From: Corynebacterium sp. ES2730-CONJ
Lineage (GTDB): Bacteria > Actinomycetota > Actinomycetes > Mycobacteriales > Mycobacteriaceae
DNA: 64,000 nt
Direction of reading: 5' to 3'
Assembly: GCF_024834055.1 (NCBI RefSeq)
Contig: NZ_JANUXZ010000003.1
Coordinates: 124,001 to 188,000 of the forward strand
The notes under the pieces are model-generated. The model was given only the letters and a program-made list of their open reading frames with translations, ran no database searches and was not told where the DNA came from. The translations under genes and the position numbers were made by a program. Of the stretch, positions 19,009 through 29,001 are shown in pieces; within the stretch, counting starts at the first letter, position 1, and each line of letters opens with the position of its first letter.

Positions 19009-19711
19009 TCTGTTGGTATTCGATCCCGCTCAGGGATTCGTTCCTACCTCCCACAAAGTATCTGGGCGCGTTATCATAGATTCCTTCCCTGTGGAGCTCG
19101 GCCGCACATCCCATCTCGATCTGCACCTTGAGCGTTTTTCTCAGGCCTGCGGAATTTGTGTTCCAAGGAAGATCCTCGAGGCCGCACTCAGTGATATTAT
19201 GTGGGGATTTCCCCGCCTCGAATACGAGGTAAAGACAGGCCAGATATTCCTCAGGTTACGATCCATGCGGCCAATTCGTACGGAGACCTCACTCTTTAGT
19301 GTCACCGACACCCGTGAGCGACCTGAGATAAAGGGGTGGGACCTTGGTCTCATTGATTCCTTGAGGGCTGGAGGCTACGGGTGCGACGATATTCTCTTCC
19401 TCAATCCGGACGGCTTGGTTAAAGAGGCCGGATATGCGGTTGTTGCTTGGTGGGAAGGAGAACAGCTTTGTAGCCCGCGGAGCGAGCTGGGCATCGTGAA
19501 TTCCACGACGTTGAAAAGAACTGCTACCCACATACCTATAATCCGCAAGGATATAACTGTGGCGACGCTCGCTAAGCACGTCGCCATGGTCGGGTCAGCT
19601 CTTCATGGATGGACAGCCCTGACCAGCATCGTGAACGACGAGGCTCAGACCTTGATCCTCCCGCAGAATGTCAACCTGCTCGAGCGAGCAAATAGAGCGT
19701 GGGGAGCTTAA
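18998..19711 (+). CDS. pabC: Aminodeoxychorismate lyase (class IV PLP fold)
   Basis: Releases 4-aminobenzoate and pyruvate from aminodeoxychorismate. The 237-aa protein has a fold-type IV layout: SHLDLHLERFSQAC near the N-terminus, a probable PLP lysine in PEIKGWDLG, and NPDGLVKEAGYAVVAWW where family members have the E-x-x-x-N turn. The usual asparagine of that turn is not seen, so activity is inferred mostly from context. GTG 18998 overlaps the pabAB end by 11 nt; GTG 18977 would also be open. Its stop lies 2 nt from the convergent DUF5997 gene. Confidence 0.82.
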   Translation: MDIDLLVFDPAQGFVPTSHKVSGRVIIDSFPVELGRTSHLDLHLERFSQACGICVPRKILEAALSDIMWGFPRLEYEVKTGQIFLRLRSMRPIRTETSLFSVTDTRERPEIKGWDLGLIDSLRAGGYGCDDILFLNPDGLVKEAGYAVVAWWEGEQLCSPRSELGIVNSTTLKRTATHIPIIRKDITVATLAKHVAMVGSALHGWTALTSIVNDEAQTLILPQNVNLLERANRAWGA

Positions 19712-19713
19712 AC

Positions 19714-20073
19714 CTAGTGTGAATCGCGGTTTTCCGCGAGGTTAGTTCGTTCGGTGCGCAGCCACTCCGGCTGGTTATTGAGCAAGTCCTTAATCTCGGC
19801 AGTAGTTAAGGGCTTATCCATGTCATTGCGCTTCAGAGCGGCGATGGTGATACCCAGTTTCTGAGCCACCACTGGGCGAGGATGCGGCCCAGTGCGGCGT
19901 AACTCTTCCAACCAATGAGGGGCTGCCTCTTGCAAAGCCACAAATTCTTCGTGACTGAGCGCAGTATGTTGGAACTCCTCTGGGGCGGCGGGCAAGTAGA
20001 TGCCTAGCTTCTTAGCGGCTGTCTGGGGCTTCATATAAATCCCAGACGGTTTGCGTGCAGATTCTTCATTCAC
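19714..20073 (-). CDS. DUF5997 protein
   Basis: A 119-aa cytoplasmic protein with the family core MKPQTAAKKLGIYLPAAPEEFQ followed by a helical region and WLEELRRTGPHPRPVVAQKLGITIAALKR, which looks like a small DNA-binding-type helix pair. Function is not established. The start is GTG 20073. Only 23 bp separate it from the divergent LysR-effector-domain protein, so the two promoters must overlap. This pairing is common in actinobacteria. Confidence 0.82.
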   Translation of the reverse strand: MNEESARKPSGIYMKPQTAAKKLGIYLPAAPEEFQHTALSHEEFVALQEAAPHWLEELRRTGPHPRPVVAQKLGITIAALKRNDMDKPLTTAEIKDLLNNQPEWLRTERTNLAENRDSH

Positions 20074-20096
20074 GTAGTAGACGGTACCATTATTTC

Positions 20097-20753
20097 ATGC
20101 TCACCTTAAGTTTTATCACTGGAACCGAACCCGATAAGTGGTTTCGACGCTTCCGAGATCGCACCTCTCAGACCGAGCTTAAGGTTCACGCCAGCGATGA
20201 TCCGCTTGCCGAGTTAATCAGGGGTGAGGTTGTCTTAGCGCTCACTCGGATTCCAGATTCGCGTCTCGATGACACCTACCATGTGGTCCGCTTGTACCAA
20301 GAGCAAGTAGGAGTGGCATTCCCCAGTGACCATCCTTTAAATCTTTTAGACGCAGTCACGCCAGCGGAACTAGACGGCGAAATTGTTCATACCCGGTATA
20401 CCGAAGCCCTCAAAATCGAGGAGATTCGTACGCACCTACACACTGTGGCAGCCAATGTAGGTGTGGTTATTGCTCCGCGTCCTATGCTCAAAGCTCTCAG
20501 CGGGGCACGCGTAGCACATCGTCCATTAATCGAGAGTGAAACTCCCCCCACCACCATCGCCTTAGTATGGTTGAAATCCGAAGACAGTGACGATATTCAG
20601 GATTTTGTAGGCATTGCTAAAGGGCGAACGAGTAACTCCTCGCGGCATACGCAGCCACAACGATCCGCCCAACAAAAAGCTCGAGATAAAGCAAAGCGCC
20701 GCTTGGCGTCGAAACGCGTGCCAGCAAAGCACAACAAGCGGCGCAGCCGATAG
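20097..20753 (+). CDS. LysR substrate-binding-domain-like protein without helix-turn-helix
   Basis: A 218-aa protein that begins directly with the effector-binding beta strand (LTLSFITGTEPDKWFRRF) and contains DDPLAELIRGEVVLALTRIP and VGVAFPSDHPL, the periplasmic-binding-like fold of LysR regulators. The N-terminal DNA-binding domain is absent. The C-terminus is a strongly basic tail (KARDKAKRRLASKRVPAKHNKRRSR region), which could bind nucleic acid. ATG 20097 follows a TACCAT box by 6 nt. It is divergent from DUF5997 and its stop is 6 nt from convergent fum. Confidence 0.75.
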   Translation: MLTLSFITGTEPDKWFRRFRDRTSQTELKVHASDDPLAELIRGEVVLALTRIPDSRLDDTYHVVRLYQEQVGVAFPSDHPLNLLDAVTPAELDGEIVHTRYTEALKIEEIRTHLHTVAANVGVVIAPRPMLKALSGARVAHRPLIESETPPTTIALVWLKSEDSDDIQDFVGIAKGRTSNSSRHTQPQRSAQQKARDKAKRRLASKRVPAKHNKRRSR

Positions 20754-20759
20754 CGGAGA

Positions 20760-22157
20760 TTAGTGATCGCGGTCAGTATTGGCCATCGCCAAAACGTCGA
20801 GGCGTTTATCGAGTTCTTCCTCGGTCAGTTTTTCTCCGTCAACAAAGCCTAGATCGATAACGGTCTGCCGAATCGTCTTGCCTTCCTTGAGTGCGGTCTT
20901 TGCCACCTTCGCGGCATTTTCATAGCCGATAGCGGAGTTCAGCGGGGTCACAATAGACGGGGAGGACTCAGCAAGTGTCTTCATGCGCTCGACATTGGGC
21001 TCGATTCCATCCACTAGTCGAGTAGCAAACTGGCGCGCAGTATTAGCGAGCAGGCGAGCCGACTCTAAGACGTTGCGTGCCATCACCGGGATGAATACGT
21101 TGAGCTCAAAGTGCCCCTGGGAGCCACCAAATGCTACAGCTGCGTCATTGCCAATGACTTGCGCTGCCACCTGGGTAGCAGTTTCGCAGAGCACTGGATT
21201 CACCTTGCCAGGCATGATGGAAGAACCTGGTTGGAGATCAGGAAGGTGAATCTCACCGAGACCAGTCAGTGGGCCGGAGCCCATGAGACGGATATCGTTA
21301 GCGATCTTGTTTAAAGAAACGGCGATCGTGCGCATAGCTCCTGAGAATTCCACCAACCCATCGCGGGCTGCCTGCGCCTCGAAGTGGTTAACACACTCTT
21401 TCAGCTCCTCAACTCCAGTGAGCTTGACTAGTTCAGCGGTGACTTTTGCGCCGAAATCAGCGGGAGTATTCAAGCCGGTGCCGGTAGCGGTACCACCAAT
21501 AGGAAGTTCGCCCAAGCGTGGGAGGCAAGCCTCAACGCGCTCGATACCAGCCTCAATTTGGCGGGCATACCCGCTGAACTCCTGGCCTAGGGTCACAGGG
21601 ACCGCGTCCATGAGGTGAGTACGGCCAGACTTAACAACGCTCTCCCATTCTTTAGCTTTAGCGGCAAGAGAGGCGTGCAGTACCTTCAGGCCTGGAATAA
21701 GGTCGCGCACCGCAGCCTCAGTCGCGGCAATATGGGTAGCAGTGGGGAAGGTGTCGTTGGAGGACTGGCCCATATTCACATGATCGTTGGGGTGGACTTC
21801 GACACCATTGAGATGCGCAATGGAGGCAATGACCTCGTTGGTATTCATATTCGATGAGGTACCCGAACCAGTTTGGAATACATCGATGGGGAATTCAGCG
21901 TCGTGCTTCCCCTCGGCAATTTCCTTAGCAGCCGCGATGATGGCCTCAGCTTGCTCGGTAGGGAGCAAACCACGGTCTTTATTGACCTGGGCGCAGGCCG
22001 CTTTAAGTAAGCCGAGGGCCCGGATTTGAGCGGACTCAAGGCCGCGACCAGAGATAGGGAAATTCTCCACAGCACGCTGGGTTTGGGCTCGCCATAGAGC
22101 CTTAACGGGAACCTTCACTTCACCCATAGTGTCGTGTTCGATGCGGAATTCAGTCAT
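20760..22157 (-). CDS. fumC: Class II fumarate hydratase
   Basis: Interconverts fumarate and L-malate in the TCA cycle without an iron-sulfur cluster. The 465-aa protein shows [20 protein letters not shown] substrate residues ([15 protein letters not shown]), [17 protein letters not shown], and the superfamily signature [15 protein letters not shown] 22157 (MTEFRIEHD) is chosen over an in-frame TTG four codons upstream. No terminator separates it from the convergent LysR-like gene. Confidence 0.96.
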   Translation of the reverse strand: MTEFRIEHDTMGEVKVPVKALWRAQTQRAVENFPISGRGLESAQIRALGLLKAACAQVNKDRGLLPTEQAEAIIAAAKEIAEGKHDAEFPIDVFQTGSGTSSNMNTNEVIASIAHLNGVEVHPNDHVNMGQSSNDTFPTATHIAATEAAVRDLIPGLKVLHASLAAKAKEWESVVKSGRTHLMDAVPVTLGQEFSGYARQIEAGIERVEACLPRLGELPIGGTATGTGLNTPADFGAKVTAELVKLTGVEELKECVNHFEAQAARDGLVEFSGAMRTIAVSLNKIANDIRLMGSGPLTGLGEIHLPDLQPGSSIMPGKVNPVLCETATQVAAQVIGNDAAVAFGGSQGHFELNVFIPVMARNVLESARLLANTARQFATRLVDGIEPNVERMKTLAESSPSIVTPLNSAIGYENAAKVAKTALKEGKTIRQTVIDLGFVDGEKLTEEELDKRLDVLAMANTDRDH

Positions 22158-22356
22158 ATACGTTTCCAACCTTTTAAATATGTGAAAGTAAAAGAACTTT
22201 CTGCGGAAAATTGGGTCGACTGGGCACTCGGCGTGGCAGGCGCACGAGCAATCCCAGCGCTTAACCTAGTATGGCTCAAAAACGAGGGCAGCGGGAGTTA
22301 AAGCGCTCAAGAAGGCCTAGCTTCGTGGCATGAATCACCTCACCAACCCTTTCCCG

Positions 22357-23376
22357 CTATCTGAGGTCGGCGTGATAATCCACAGCGGAATACTCCTGTA
22401 GTTTTGCAAGCTGATGCACGGATTCGATATAGCGCACCGTGCCGCTGCGCGAACGCATCACCAGCGAACGCGTTGTGGCGCCGTTTCGGCGATAGCTCAC
22501 TCCGCGCAGCATATCTCCATTAGTCAGGCCGGTAGCAACGAAATAGCAGTTATCTCCACGGACTAGGTCATCGGTTCCCAACACCCGATTAAGATCGTGG
22601 CCCGCTGCTCGAGCGCGGCTGCGCTCGGCGTCGTTCTGGGGGGCGAGAATCCCTTGAATTTCTCCACCCATGCATTTCATCGCGCAGGCGGTAATAATTC
22701 CCTCGGGGGTTCCGCCAACACCCATCATTATATCGACCGAACGACGCATCTGAGCCGCGGCGACGGCGCCCGCAACATCGCCGTCTCTGATTAAACGCAC
22801 CTTAGCTCCAGCCTCCCGAATATCTCTTATAAGCTCGGCGTGTCGGGGGCGGTCGAGGACCACCACGGTGACATCGGATTTATTAATTCCCTTTGCTCGC
22901 GCTACTGCGGAAATATTGGTGGAGACCGGGGCATTAATATCAATGGCTCCAACACAGTCCGGGCCTACTGCGATTTTTTTCATATAGAAGACTGCCGACG
23001 GATCATACATCGTGCCGCGCTCGGCAGCAGCGAGAACCGATATAGCATTGGGGCGCCCCTCTGCCATGAGCGTGGTGCCGTCGACAGGGTCGATGGCGAT
23101 ATCAACCTCAGGGCCTTCGCCGGTGCCTACTTTTTCGCCGTTAAAGAGCATGGGGGCGTGATCTTTTTCCCCTTCTCCAATAACAATGACTCCTTTCATG
23201 GGGACAGAATTTAAAAGGGTTCGCATGGCGTCCACCGCGGCTCGATCACCGTTATTCTTCTCGCCCCGTCCCACCCAACGTCCTGCTGCTAACGCTGCGG
23301 CTTCCGTCACCCGAACAAGATCGAGAGCTAGATTGCGGTCGGGTGTATGTACTTCGTTGCTCGAGGTATAAGTCAC
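22357..23376 (-). CDS. glpX: Class II fructose-1,6-bisphosphatase
   Basis: Hydrolyses fructose-1,6-bisphosphate in gluconeogenesis; in corynebacteria it is the only FBPase (family knowledge). The 339-aa GlpX protein has [43 protein letters not shown], the metal/phosphate motif [20 protein letters not shown], and [27 protein letters not shown] 23376 is chosen for AAGGAG 5 nt upstream; the longer frame to 23454 is unconserved. Its 230-bp upstream region is shared with divergent DUF4245. Confidence 0.95.
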   Translation of the reverse strand: MTYTSSNEVHTPDRNLALDLVRVTEAAALAAGRWVGRGEKNNGDRAAVDAMRTLLNSVPMKGVIVIGEGEKDHAPMLFNGEKVGTGEGPEVDIAIDPVDGTTLMAEGRPNAISVLAAAERGTMYDPSAVFYMKKIAVGPDCVGAIDINAPVSTNISAVARAKGINKSDVTVVVLDRPRHAELIRDIREAGAKVRLIRDGDVAGAVAAAQMRRSVDIMMGVGGTPEGIITACAMKCMGGEIQGILAPQNDAERSRARAAGHDLNRVLGTDDLVRGDNCYFVATGLTNGDMLRGVSYRRNGATTRSLVMRSRSGTVRYIESVHQLAKLQEYSAVDYHADLR

Positions 23377-23605
23377 AGTATCTCCTTGTAGGTCAGGGGC
23401 GTGGAGGCTATCAACACTTGTCCAGGGAGGGGGACCCTCTTGCGTCAATCCCACATTTTAATCCCTAGACATTCACCATTGTGACACCATTTAGTGGGTA
23501 TTTGCTATGGGTTTACCCTCAACGAGGGGTGACTGTATGAATCGGGGACGGTGCAGAGTGTAGATAGGCTTTGCAACCGGTATGCCAACTGACATACTCA
23601 TACAC

Positions 23606-24178
23606 ATGGCTGAAGAGAAACCACGGATCTACCAATCGGGCCGCGACATCACGCTTTCACTTGGGGCGATCCTCATCGTCATGGTCGTTGCGGTTGCGCC
23701 AACTGGCATGTGCTCGACCACCGTTGGTGCTCCTGAATTTGGGCCCGTGAAAGAAGTGGATGCGCGCGCCTTTTTAAGCCTTGAGTCTCGGGCTATGCCT
23801 TATCCCCTCCGCTTGCCTCAAGCTCCCCAAGACTGGGTTGCTAATTCTGCCAGACGCTCGAGTATCGATGGGCAGCCGGCAACTGTCGTGGGTTGGGTAG
23901 TTGCCGAGAATGGATATATTAAAATGACCCAGACGGGTCTGCCGGCTGACATAGCAATCGCAGAATACGATAATAATCCCCGTGAGTTAGTCGCTCGCTA
24001 TCAGATTCAGGGCACGCCCGTGAAGCTGTACGAATCTCCTGACAAGGGGGTTCGCGCGGTGCGCTTGATCGACTTGGGTGATGTCCGCATTCTCTTCTCA
24101 GGAGCCGCCAACGATCAAGAATTCGACACGATTATCGCGGGGACAATCCTCACGGATCCTGTCATCTCTGAAGGTTAA
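23606..24178 (+). CDS. DUF4245 membrane-anchored protein
   Basis: A 190-aa bitopic protein: start [20 protein letters not shown], one membrane helix ([16 protein letters not shown]), then an extracytoplasmic domain ([21 protein letters not shown] onward) typical of the DUF4245 family found beside glpX and xse genes. Function unknown. ATG 23606 follows CATACT by 7 nt (leaderless type); an upstream ATG at 23582 is open but less family-like. The 3' end overlaps convergent xseB by 4 nt. Confidence 0.85.
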   Translation: MAEEKPRIYQSGRDITLSLGAILIVMVVAVAPTGMCSTTVGAPEFGPVKEVDARAFLSLESRAMPYPLRLPQAPQDWVANSARRSSIDGQPATVVGWVVAENGYIKMTQTGLPADIAIAEYDNNPRELVARYQIQGTPVKLYESPDKGVRAVRLIDLGDVRILFSGAANDQEFDTIIAGTILTDPVISEG

Positions 24179-24429
24179 TCCTGGCTGTTTTCCTGCTGGC
24201 CAGTGACCTCCGCAACCTTCGAGGCAGCACGGCTGAGTTGCTCTTCACAGTAACGGGCTAGAGCCTCGCCACGTTCCCAGTACCGTAGTGATTCATCCAA
24301 ACTCATTTGACCTAATTCTAAGATCTTGACAATCTCGATGAGTTCGTTGCGGGCGTGCTCGTAAGGCAGGGATTCTATCGGTGCGAAGTCTGCTTGTCCT
24401 TGGCCGCTGCCAATTGTCTCGTGGGGCAT
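24175..24429 (-). CDS. xseB: Exodeoxyribonuclease VII small subunit
   Basis: The small helical subunit that binds XseA in multiple copies. The 84-aa protein carries the family core [43 protein letters not shown]. It lies 20 nt downstream of xseA on the same strand, with AAAGGAAAA before the ATG, and overlaps the 3' end of DUF4245. Confidence 0.94.
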   Translation of the reverse strand: MPHETIGSGQGQADFAPIESLPYEHARNELIEIVKILELGQMSLDESLRYWERGEALARYCEEQLSRAASKVAEVTGQQENSQD

Positions 24430-24449
24430 GGTTTTCCTTTTCTTTGTGG

Positions 24450-25676
24450 TTAGTCTGCGGGCTTATTCTGCATGGCTGCCGCGGTAATTGACCCATCATT
24501 CACGCGGATGCGCAGCTGCGAACCCGGGGGAGACTGCTGGATTGAAGTTACTACCTCTGGTGGTGTTCCATCCCGGGGTAATACCTGCACAACAGCATAA
24601 CCGCGCTCAAGCGTAGCTGCAGGGCCTAAAGTCGAGACCTGCTTGCGCAACATTAGCATCTCTTTGTTAAGGCCATCGATATAGCGGTGAATGGTGCCAT
24701 CCAACTGGGTTGCAATAAGTGAAAGATCCCGAACATGCTGGTCCACGAGGCTCATCGGTCGAGCCAATACAGGTCGCATCCGCAGATCTCTCAGGGCCCG
24801 TGATTCTTTATATACCCAGCCACGCAACGCCTGCGAGCTACGGTAACGAAGCTCCTTAATCAGCTCGCGTTCGGCCACCACATCAGGAACTACCCTCTTG
24901 GCCGCATCAGTGGGAGTAGCGGCCCGCAAATCCGCAATATCGTCGAGTACGGGGCGATCCGGTTCATGCCCAATTGCCGACACCACCGGAGTGTGGGTGG
25001 CCACCACCTGACGCTGTAAGGCTTCCTCAGAGAAGGGGAGCAAATCTTCAACAGATCCACCGCCACGCGCGATAATAATGACGTCAACATCGGGATGCTC
25101 GTCAAGAGTTTTCAGGGCTGCAATAATCTCAGGGACCGCCCGTGCGCCTTGCACGGCGGTATTGATAACCTCAAATTCTACTTCGGGCCACCGTAGCCGT
25201 GCTACCGAGAGGACATCGCGTTCGGCAGCTGAGCCGCGACCGGTTATCAAACCGATGCGTCGCGGCAGAAAAGGAAGTGGTTTCTTACGCGTTGGATCGC
25301 TGAGGCCTTCGGCTGCCAATTGTTGTCGTAATTTTTCAATACGGGCAAGCATAGCTCCGAGACCAAGGTGTTCGATCTTGGTTATATGAAGTGAAAAGCT
25401 GCCGCGACCTTCGTAAAATTGCGGTCGACCGAAACAAACGATTCTGTCACCATCGTGGATTGTGGCTAATAGCTCGTGCGGACACGTGACCGACACACTG
25501 GCCTCAACTTCGACATCGCGCAGGGTGAGATATCCATAGCGCCAGCGAGGGTTGGCTTTGAGTTGAGTGACTTGGCCCTCAACCCAAATTGTTCCTAGGC
25601 GTTCGATCCAACCTTTAACTTTATTGTTAAATTCCCTGACTGGCCACGCGTTTTCCGGAGAGTGTGCTGCGTCCAC
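24450..25676 (-). CDS. xseA: Exodeoxyribonuclease VII large subunit
   Basis: Catalytic subunit of exonuclease VII, which degrades single-stranded DNA from both ends. The 408-aa protein has an N-terminal OB fold ([25 protein letters not shown]) and the catalytic core with [66 protein letters not shown], followed by a long helical region. GTG 25676 is the start; it is divergent from ispH with about 40 bp between. Confidence 0.95.
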   Translation of the reverse strand: MDAAHSPENAWPVREFNNKVKGWIERLGTIWVEGQVTQLKANPRWRYGYLTLRDVEVEASVSVTCPHELLATIHDGDRIVCFGRPQFYEGRGSFSLHITKIEHLGLGAMLARIEKLRQQLAAEGLSDPTRKKPLPFLPRRIGLITGRGSAAERDVLSVARLRWPEVEFEVINTAVQGARAVPEIIAALKTLDEHPDVDVIIIARGGGSVEDLLPFSEEALQRQVVATHTPVVSAIGHEPDRPVLDDIADLRAATPTDAAKRVVPDVVAERELIKELRYRSSQALRGWVYKESRALRDLRMRPVLARPMSLVDQHVRDLSLIATQLDGTIHRYIDGLNKEMLMLRKQVSTLGPAATLERGYAVVQVLPRDGTPPEVVTSIQQSPPGSQLRIRVNDGSITAAAMQNKPAD

Positions 25677-25716
25677 GATAGAATTCGACCCCCTATGTGT
25701 ATTAAGCTCGTAGATT

Positions 25717-26673
25717 ATGACATCAACTAAGAAAGTGCTCCTGGCCGCACCGCGCGGTTATTGTGCAGGAGTAGACCGCGCGGTTGAGACAGTCGAGCGT
25801 GCTCTCGACAAGTATGGCGCACCAGTGTATGTGCGTAAAGAAATCGTACACAACCGCTACGTCGTAGATACGCTCGCTGAAAGGGGCGCCATCTTTGTTG
25901 ATGAAACTTTTGAGGTCCCCGACGGAGCTTATCTGGTGTTCTCAGCCCACGGAGTTAGCCCCGAGGTGCATCGGGAAGCCGCGGAGCTTAACCTTACAAC
26001 TCTCGACGCCACGTGCCCGCTCGTGACCAAGGTGCACAACGAGGTTAAACGATTTGCCCGAGATGGCTATCATATCCTCTTTGTCGGACACGAAGGCCAC
26101 GAAGAAGTCGAAGGCACTGTAGGAGAGGCTCCGGGTGTCACACACCTCGTGGATGGCCTCGGCGGGGTATCCACCCTTCCCGAGTTCTTGGCCGATAAGG
26201 AAAAGCTGATCTGGCTATCCCAAACTACCTTGTCAGTTACCGAAACCATGGAAATTGTGGATCTGCTGCACCAGAAGTATCCGCAGCTCATCGATCCCCC
26301 TAGCGATGACATATGTTACGCAACCCAAAATCGTCAGGTTGCCGTCAAAGCGATTGGTGCTCGCGCTGATCTTTTCATTGTGGTGGGATCGCAAAATTCC
26401 TCAAATTCCAAACGGCTCGTGGAAGTAGCGCTACAAGCGGGCGCGAAGGCCGCCTATCTTGTTGATTACGCCCATCAAATTGACCCAGCGTGGTTCAACG
26501 GTGTGGATACAGTGGGGATTTCCTCCGGAGCATCCGTTCCCGAGATCTTAGTCGATGGGGTGCTGGAGCTTTTGGCTAAAAACGGCTATAACGACGTTGA
26601 AGAAGTTCGGACCGCGGCTGAAAAGATCGTCTTCGCCCTTCCGCGCGACCTGCGACCAGCACGAACCTCATAA
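25717..26673 (+). CDS. ispH: 4-hydroxy-3-methylbut-2-enyl diphosphate reductase
   Basis: Last step of the MEP isoprenoid pathway, giving IPP and DMAPP; an iron-sulfur enzyme. The 318-aa protein has three cluster cysteines in [24 protein letters not shown] and [11 protein letters not shown], plus [23 protein letters not shown] and [24 protein letters not shown] box 8 nt before ATG 25717 suggests a leaderless transcript. Confidence 0.97.
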   Translation: MTSTKKVLLAAPRGYCAGVDRAVETVERALDKYGAPVYVRKEIVHNRYVVDTLAERGAIFVDETFEVPDGAYLVFSAHGVSPEVHREAAELNLTTLDATCPLVTKVHNEVKRFARDGYHILFVGHEGHEEVEGTVGEAPGVTHLVDGLGGVSTLPEFLADKEKLIWLSQTTLSVTETMEIVDLLHQKYPQLIDPPSDDICYATQNRQVAVKAIGARADLFIVVGSQNSSNSKRLVEVALQAGAKAAYLVDYAHQIDPAWFNGVDTVGISSGASVPEILVDGVLELLAKNGYNDVEEVRTAAEKIVFALPRDLRPARTS

Positions 26674-26697
26674 AACCTTTCCAGCTGGGAGGTTTTT
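26672..26697 (+). terminator. ispH terminator
   Basis: AAAACC..TTCCA pairs with TGGGAGGTTTT around a 3-nt loop, followed by T. It lies between the convergent ispH and DUF6542 genes and can serve both. Confidence 0.7.
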
Positions 26698-26698
26698 G

Positions 26699-27478
26699 CT
26701 AGCTATACAAATCGTCATCGAGGGAGCCAAGTCGAGGCAGGGTACGCTTATCTAGACGCGGGTTGGGAGTCGCCTGAGCCTGCTCGCTAGCCGCTGGCTG
26801 CGGCGGAGACGCTTCAGGCGGCCGCACCGAACGAACGGGTCGTAAAGCATAGGTCTGAGGTTTACGCGATTCTGGGTCACGTTCAAGGACCGATGGGGGG
26901 CGTGATCGCGCATTGCGGCGCAATAATTCTTCTACCGTCACAGTGCCTCTATCAGAGCTGCGTCGCACCCGCGAACGAGCCTGGCTAGCTTGCATTGTGG
27001 TGCGGGCGTTGGCCGCCCTAGTTTCTTGCAAGGTCTTCTTCACTCGGCGCTCAATAACTCGAGTGCGGCGGCGCAAGAGGCTTACTCGCAAAACCGCGAT
27101 GAATCCAGATAGAAGGGTGGCGGTGAGGAGTGCGGGGAAGTGTTGCATGAGGGGGTAAAAGACCGAGATAATCTCTGTAGTACTGAGATTTTGGGCTGGT
27201 TGGTTATCAGTCACGATGAGCCATCCCGCTATAGCGCTCGAGGTGGCAAAGCACACGGGTACACAACTCACTATTATAAAGAGGGCTTTCGGAATGGTGA
27301 GGATAGTAACCAGCAGAGCGCTGAAGGTGAAAATAGCTAGAAAGGGCACCCCGAGAGTTCCCGTTACTAAGGTTGCTCCGACTGCGGTCAGAGAGCCAGC
27401 GACGAGGCCGAGTAGCGCGATCTTTAAGGAAAAGCCATAAAAGGGCGCGGAAGACGATTTGCTGGTAGCGGTAGACAC
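26699..27478 (-). CDS. DUF6542-type membrane protein
   Basis: A 259-aa protein with four hydrophobic segments in the first ~135 residues (ALLGLVAGSLTAVGATLV, GVPFLAIFTFSALLVTI, ALFIIVSCVPVCFATSSAIAGWLIV, LLTATLLSGFIAVLRVSLL). A long Arg/Pro/Ser-rich cytoplasmic tail follows, ending in LPRLGSLDDDLYS. It is conserved downstream of ispH in corynebacteria; role unknown. GTG 27478 is 8 nt after TAGGAT (leaderless pattern). Confidence 0.8.
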   Translation of the reverse strand: MSTATSKSSSAPFYGFSLKIALLGLVAGSLTAVGATLVTGTLGVPFLAIFTFSALLVTILTIPKALFIIVSCVPVCFATSSAIAGWLIVTDNQPAQNLSTTEIISVFYPLMQHFPALLTATLLSGFIAVLRVSLLRRRTRVIERRVKKTLQETRAANARTTMQASQARSRVRRSSDRGTVTVEELLRRNARSRPPSVLERDPESRKPQTYALRPVRSVRPPEASPPQPAASEQAQATPNPRLDKRTLPRLGSLDDDLYS

Positions 27479-27501
27479 AAATAATTATCCTACTATCAGT
27501 T

Positions 27502-28707
27502 TCAGCGACTAAAGATGTCCGCCACTTTTTTGGGCGCCAAACTTACATAGGAACAAATATAACGAGCGATATTCTCGCTGTCACCGAAATCGTCAACCGC
27601 AGGGTTGCTCCCTGCCGAATCCTGCTGCGGCGCTACGTATTCACCTGTTCGCTGGGCAATTTTTTCGTTGAGGTAGCGCATAAGAACCGCCACCATGGCA
27701 GCTACAGGTACAGCCAAGAAAGCGCCCATCATGCCAAATTGGCTACCGCCGATTGTGATGGAGACGAGGACTACCACCGGGTGCAGATTCATCGCTCGCG
27801 AGTGTAAAAGAGGTGCCAGTATATTGGACTCAACCTGCTGAACTACGAGCACAATTGCGAGAGCTATCAGGGCTTCGGTAAAACCCAAGGACACTAGAGC
27901 AACTAGAACCGAGAGGGCACCTGCGACAAATGCTCCCACTATGGGAATGAAGCCAGCAACGAAAGTGAGAACTGCGAGCGCCAGCGCCATGGGTACCCCG
28001 AGTATTGCGAGACCCAAACCGATAAAAACTGCATCGACGAGAGAGACGATTGCTTGAGCGCGGATAAATCCACCTAAGGTAGCCCAGCAACGGTGGAGAA
28101 CTTCAGTGAGGTGGAGGCCGATACGCGGGCCGACGATCCCAGATAACCACGGGAGAAAAAGGTCGCCGTCCTTGAGGAAAAAGAACGTAAGCACCACGAT
28201 TATGCCAATTGTTATCAGTGCAGAGGAGGCGAAGCCGAGTCCAGAAAATAATAGGCCGCCTTCCTGAAGCCAGTTAACCGCCCGATTAATGAGGGCACTC
28301 AGATCTTCGGCATCCAAATTAAAAGGCGGGCCCTGTAACCACAGCTGGAGTCTCTGGATTCCTTCGAAAGCTTGGTAGTAGAGAGTTTGAGACTGACGGC
28401 CTACCTGTGGGGCCATAATCCTAAGGAGAACACCGATGACGGTAAAAGATCCCACTATGGTGAGAAAAGCTGCTAAACCTGGGTGAACCCCGAGTTTTCG
28501 GAGAACGACGAACGGTGGATATAGAACTGTACACACAATGAGCGCCAGTGCGATGGGAAGGACCCCACGCCACGTTTGCCACAATACAATCCCCACTAAG
28601 TAAGTGGCAGCAACGATAATCATGAGTCTTAGACACCACGCCGCCAGGATTTTAATGCCACTTGCGATAACCGTGGCGCGATCGGGATACGGGGGAGGGG
28701 TGCTCAC
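27502..28707 (-). CDS. AI-2E/PerM-family transporter
   Basis: A 401-aa membrane protein with about eight hydrophobic segments and the family's features: an N-terminal helix pair, a soluble helical region (QTLYYQAFEGIQRLQLW), then FFLKDGDLFLPWLSG, HLTEVLHRCWATLGGFIRAQAIVSLVDAVFIGLGLAILGVP and FIPIVGAFVAGALSVLVAL. The family exports varied substrates (AI-2, Na+/H+ antiport); the substrate here is unknown. GTG 28707 start. The C-terminal tail is hydrophilic. Confidence 0.88.
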   Translation of the reverse strand: MSTPPPYPDRATVIASGIKILAAWCLRLMIIVAATYLVGIVLWQTWRGVLPIALALIVCTVLYPPFVVLRKLGVHPGLAAFLTIVGSFTVIGVLLRIMAPQVGRQSQTLYYQAFEGIQRLQLWLQGPPFNLDAEDLSALINRAVNWLQEGGLLFSGLGFASSALITIGIIVVLTFFFLKDGDLFLPWLSGIVGPRIGLHLTEVLHRCWATLGGFIRAQAIVSLVDAVFIGLGLAILGVPMALALAVLTFVAGFIPIVGAFVAGALSVLVALVSLGFTEALIALAIVLVVQQVESNILAPLLHSRAMNLHPVVVLVSITIGGSQFGMMGAFLAVPVAAMVAVLMRYLNEKIAQRTGEYVAPQQDSAGSNPAVDDFGDSENIARYICSYVSLAPKKVADIFSR

Positions 28708-28741
28708 ATTGACAATCTTTCCACATTTTCTCTACGGATAG

Positions 28742-28782
28742 CGCAAGGGCCGGCTCGACTCGATGTCGATCCGGCCCTTGCG
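28742..28782 (-). terminator. Hairpin between metS and the PerM-like gene
   Basis: Perfect 12-bp stem CGCAAGGGCCGG (28742-28753) / CCGGCCCTTGCG (28771-28782). T-rich tails are poor on both sides, so it may terminate metPS inefficiently or only stabilise the mRNA end. Confidence 0.55.
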
Positions 28783-28803
28783 TGTATTGAAAGCTGAGGT
28801 CTA

Positions 28804-28983
28804 CTAAGCGGAGTCCTGTCGAATCTCCTGAGCTAGCAAGACATCGTCGGTGGCAAATTCAGCGGTGCCAAAATCACCTGAAACTTCGTCGGGGTGGCGT
28901 TGTAGGTGGATGAGGGTAGCAGCAAAGCCTCCCCAAATAACGACCATAAACAAGACCATCATAAAAATTGCGATACCAGTCAT
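28804..28983 (-). CDS. metS: Methionine/alanine importer small subunit
   Basis: A 59-aa one-helix membrane protein (MTGIAIFMMVLFMVVIWGGFAATLIHLQRHPDE, residues 1-33) with an acidic cytoplasmic tail. It matches the corynebacterial MetS subunit required by the sodium-dependent transporter MetP. It starts 18 nt after metP, with AAAGGAG about 11 nt upstream of ATG 28983; a GTG at 28995 is too close to that site. Confidence 0.88.
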   Translation of the reverse strand: MTGIAIFMMVLFMVVIWGGFAATLIHLQRHPDEVSGDFGTAEFATDDVLLAQEIRQDSA

Positions 28984-29001
28984 GTAAATCAGCACTCCTT
29001 T

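Noticed and set aside
23582..23605. Upstream ATG for the DUF4245 gene
   Set aside because: The [14 protein letters not shown] start at 23606 fits the family and has a better-spaced -10 box.
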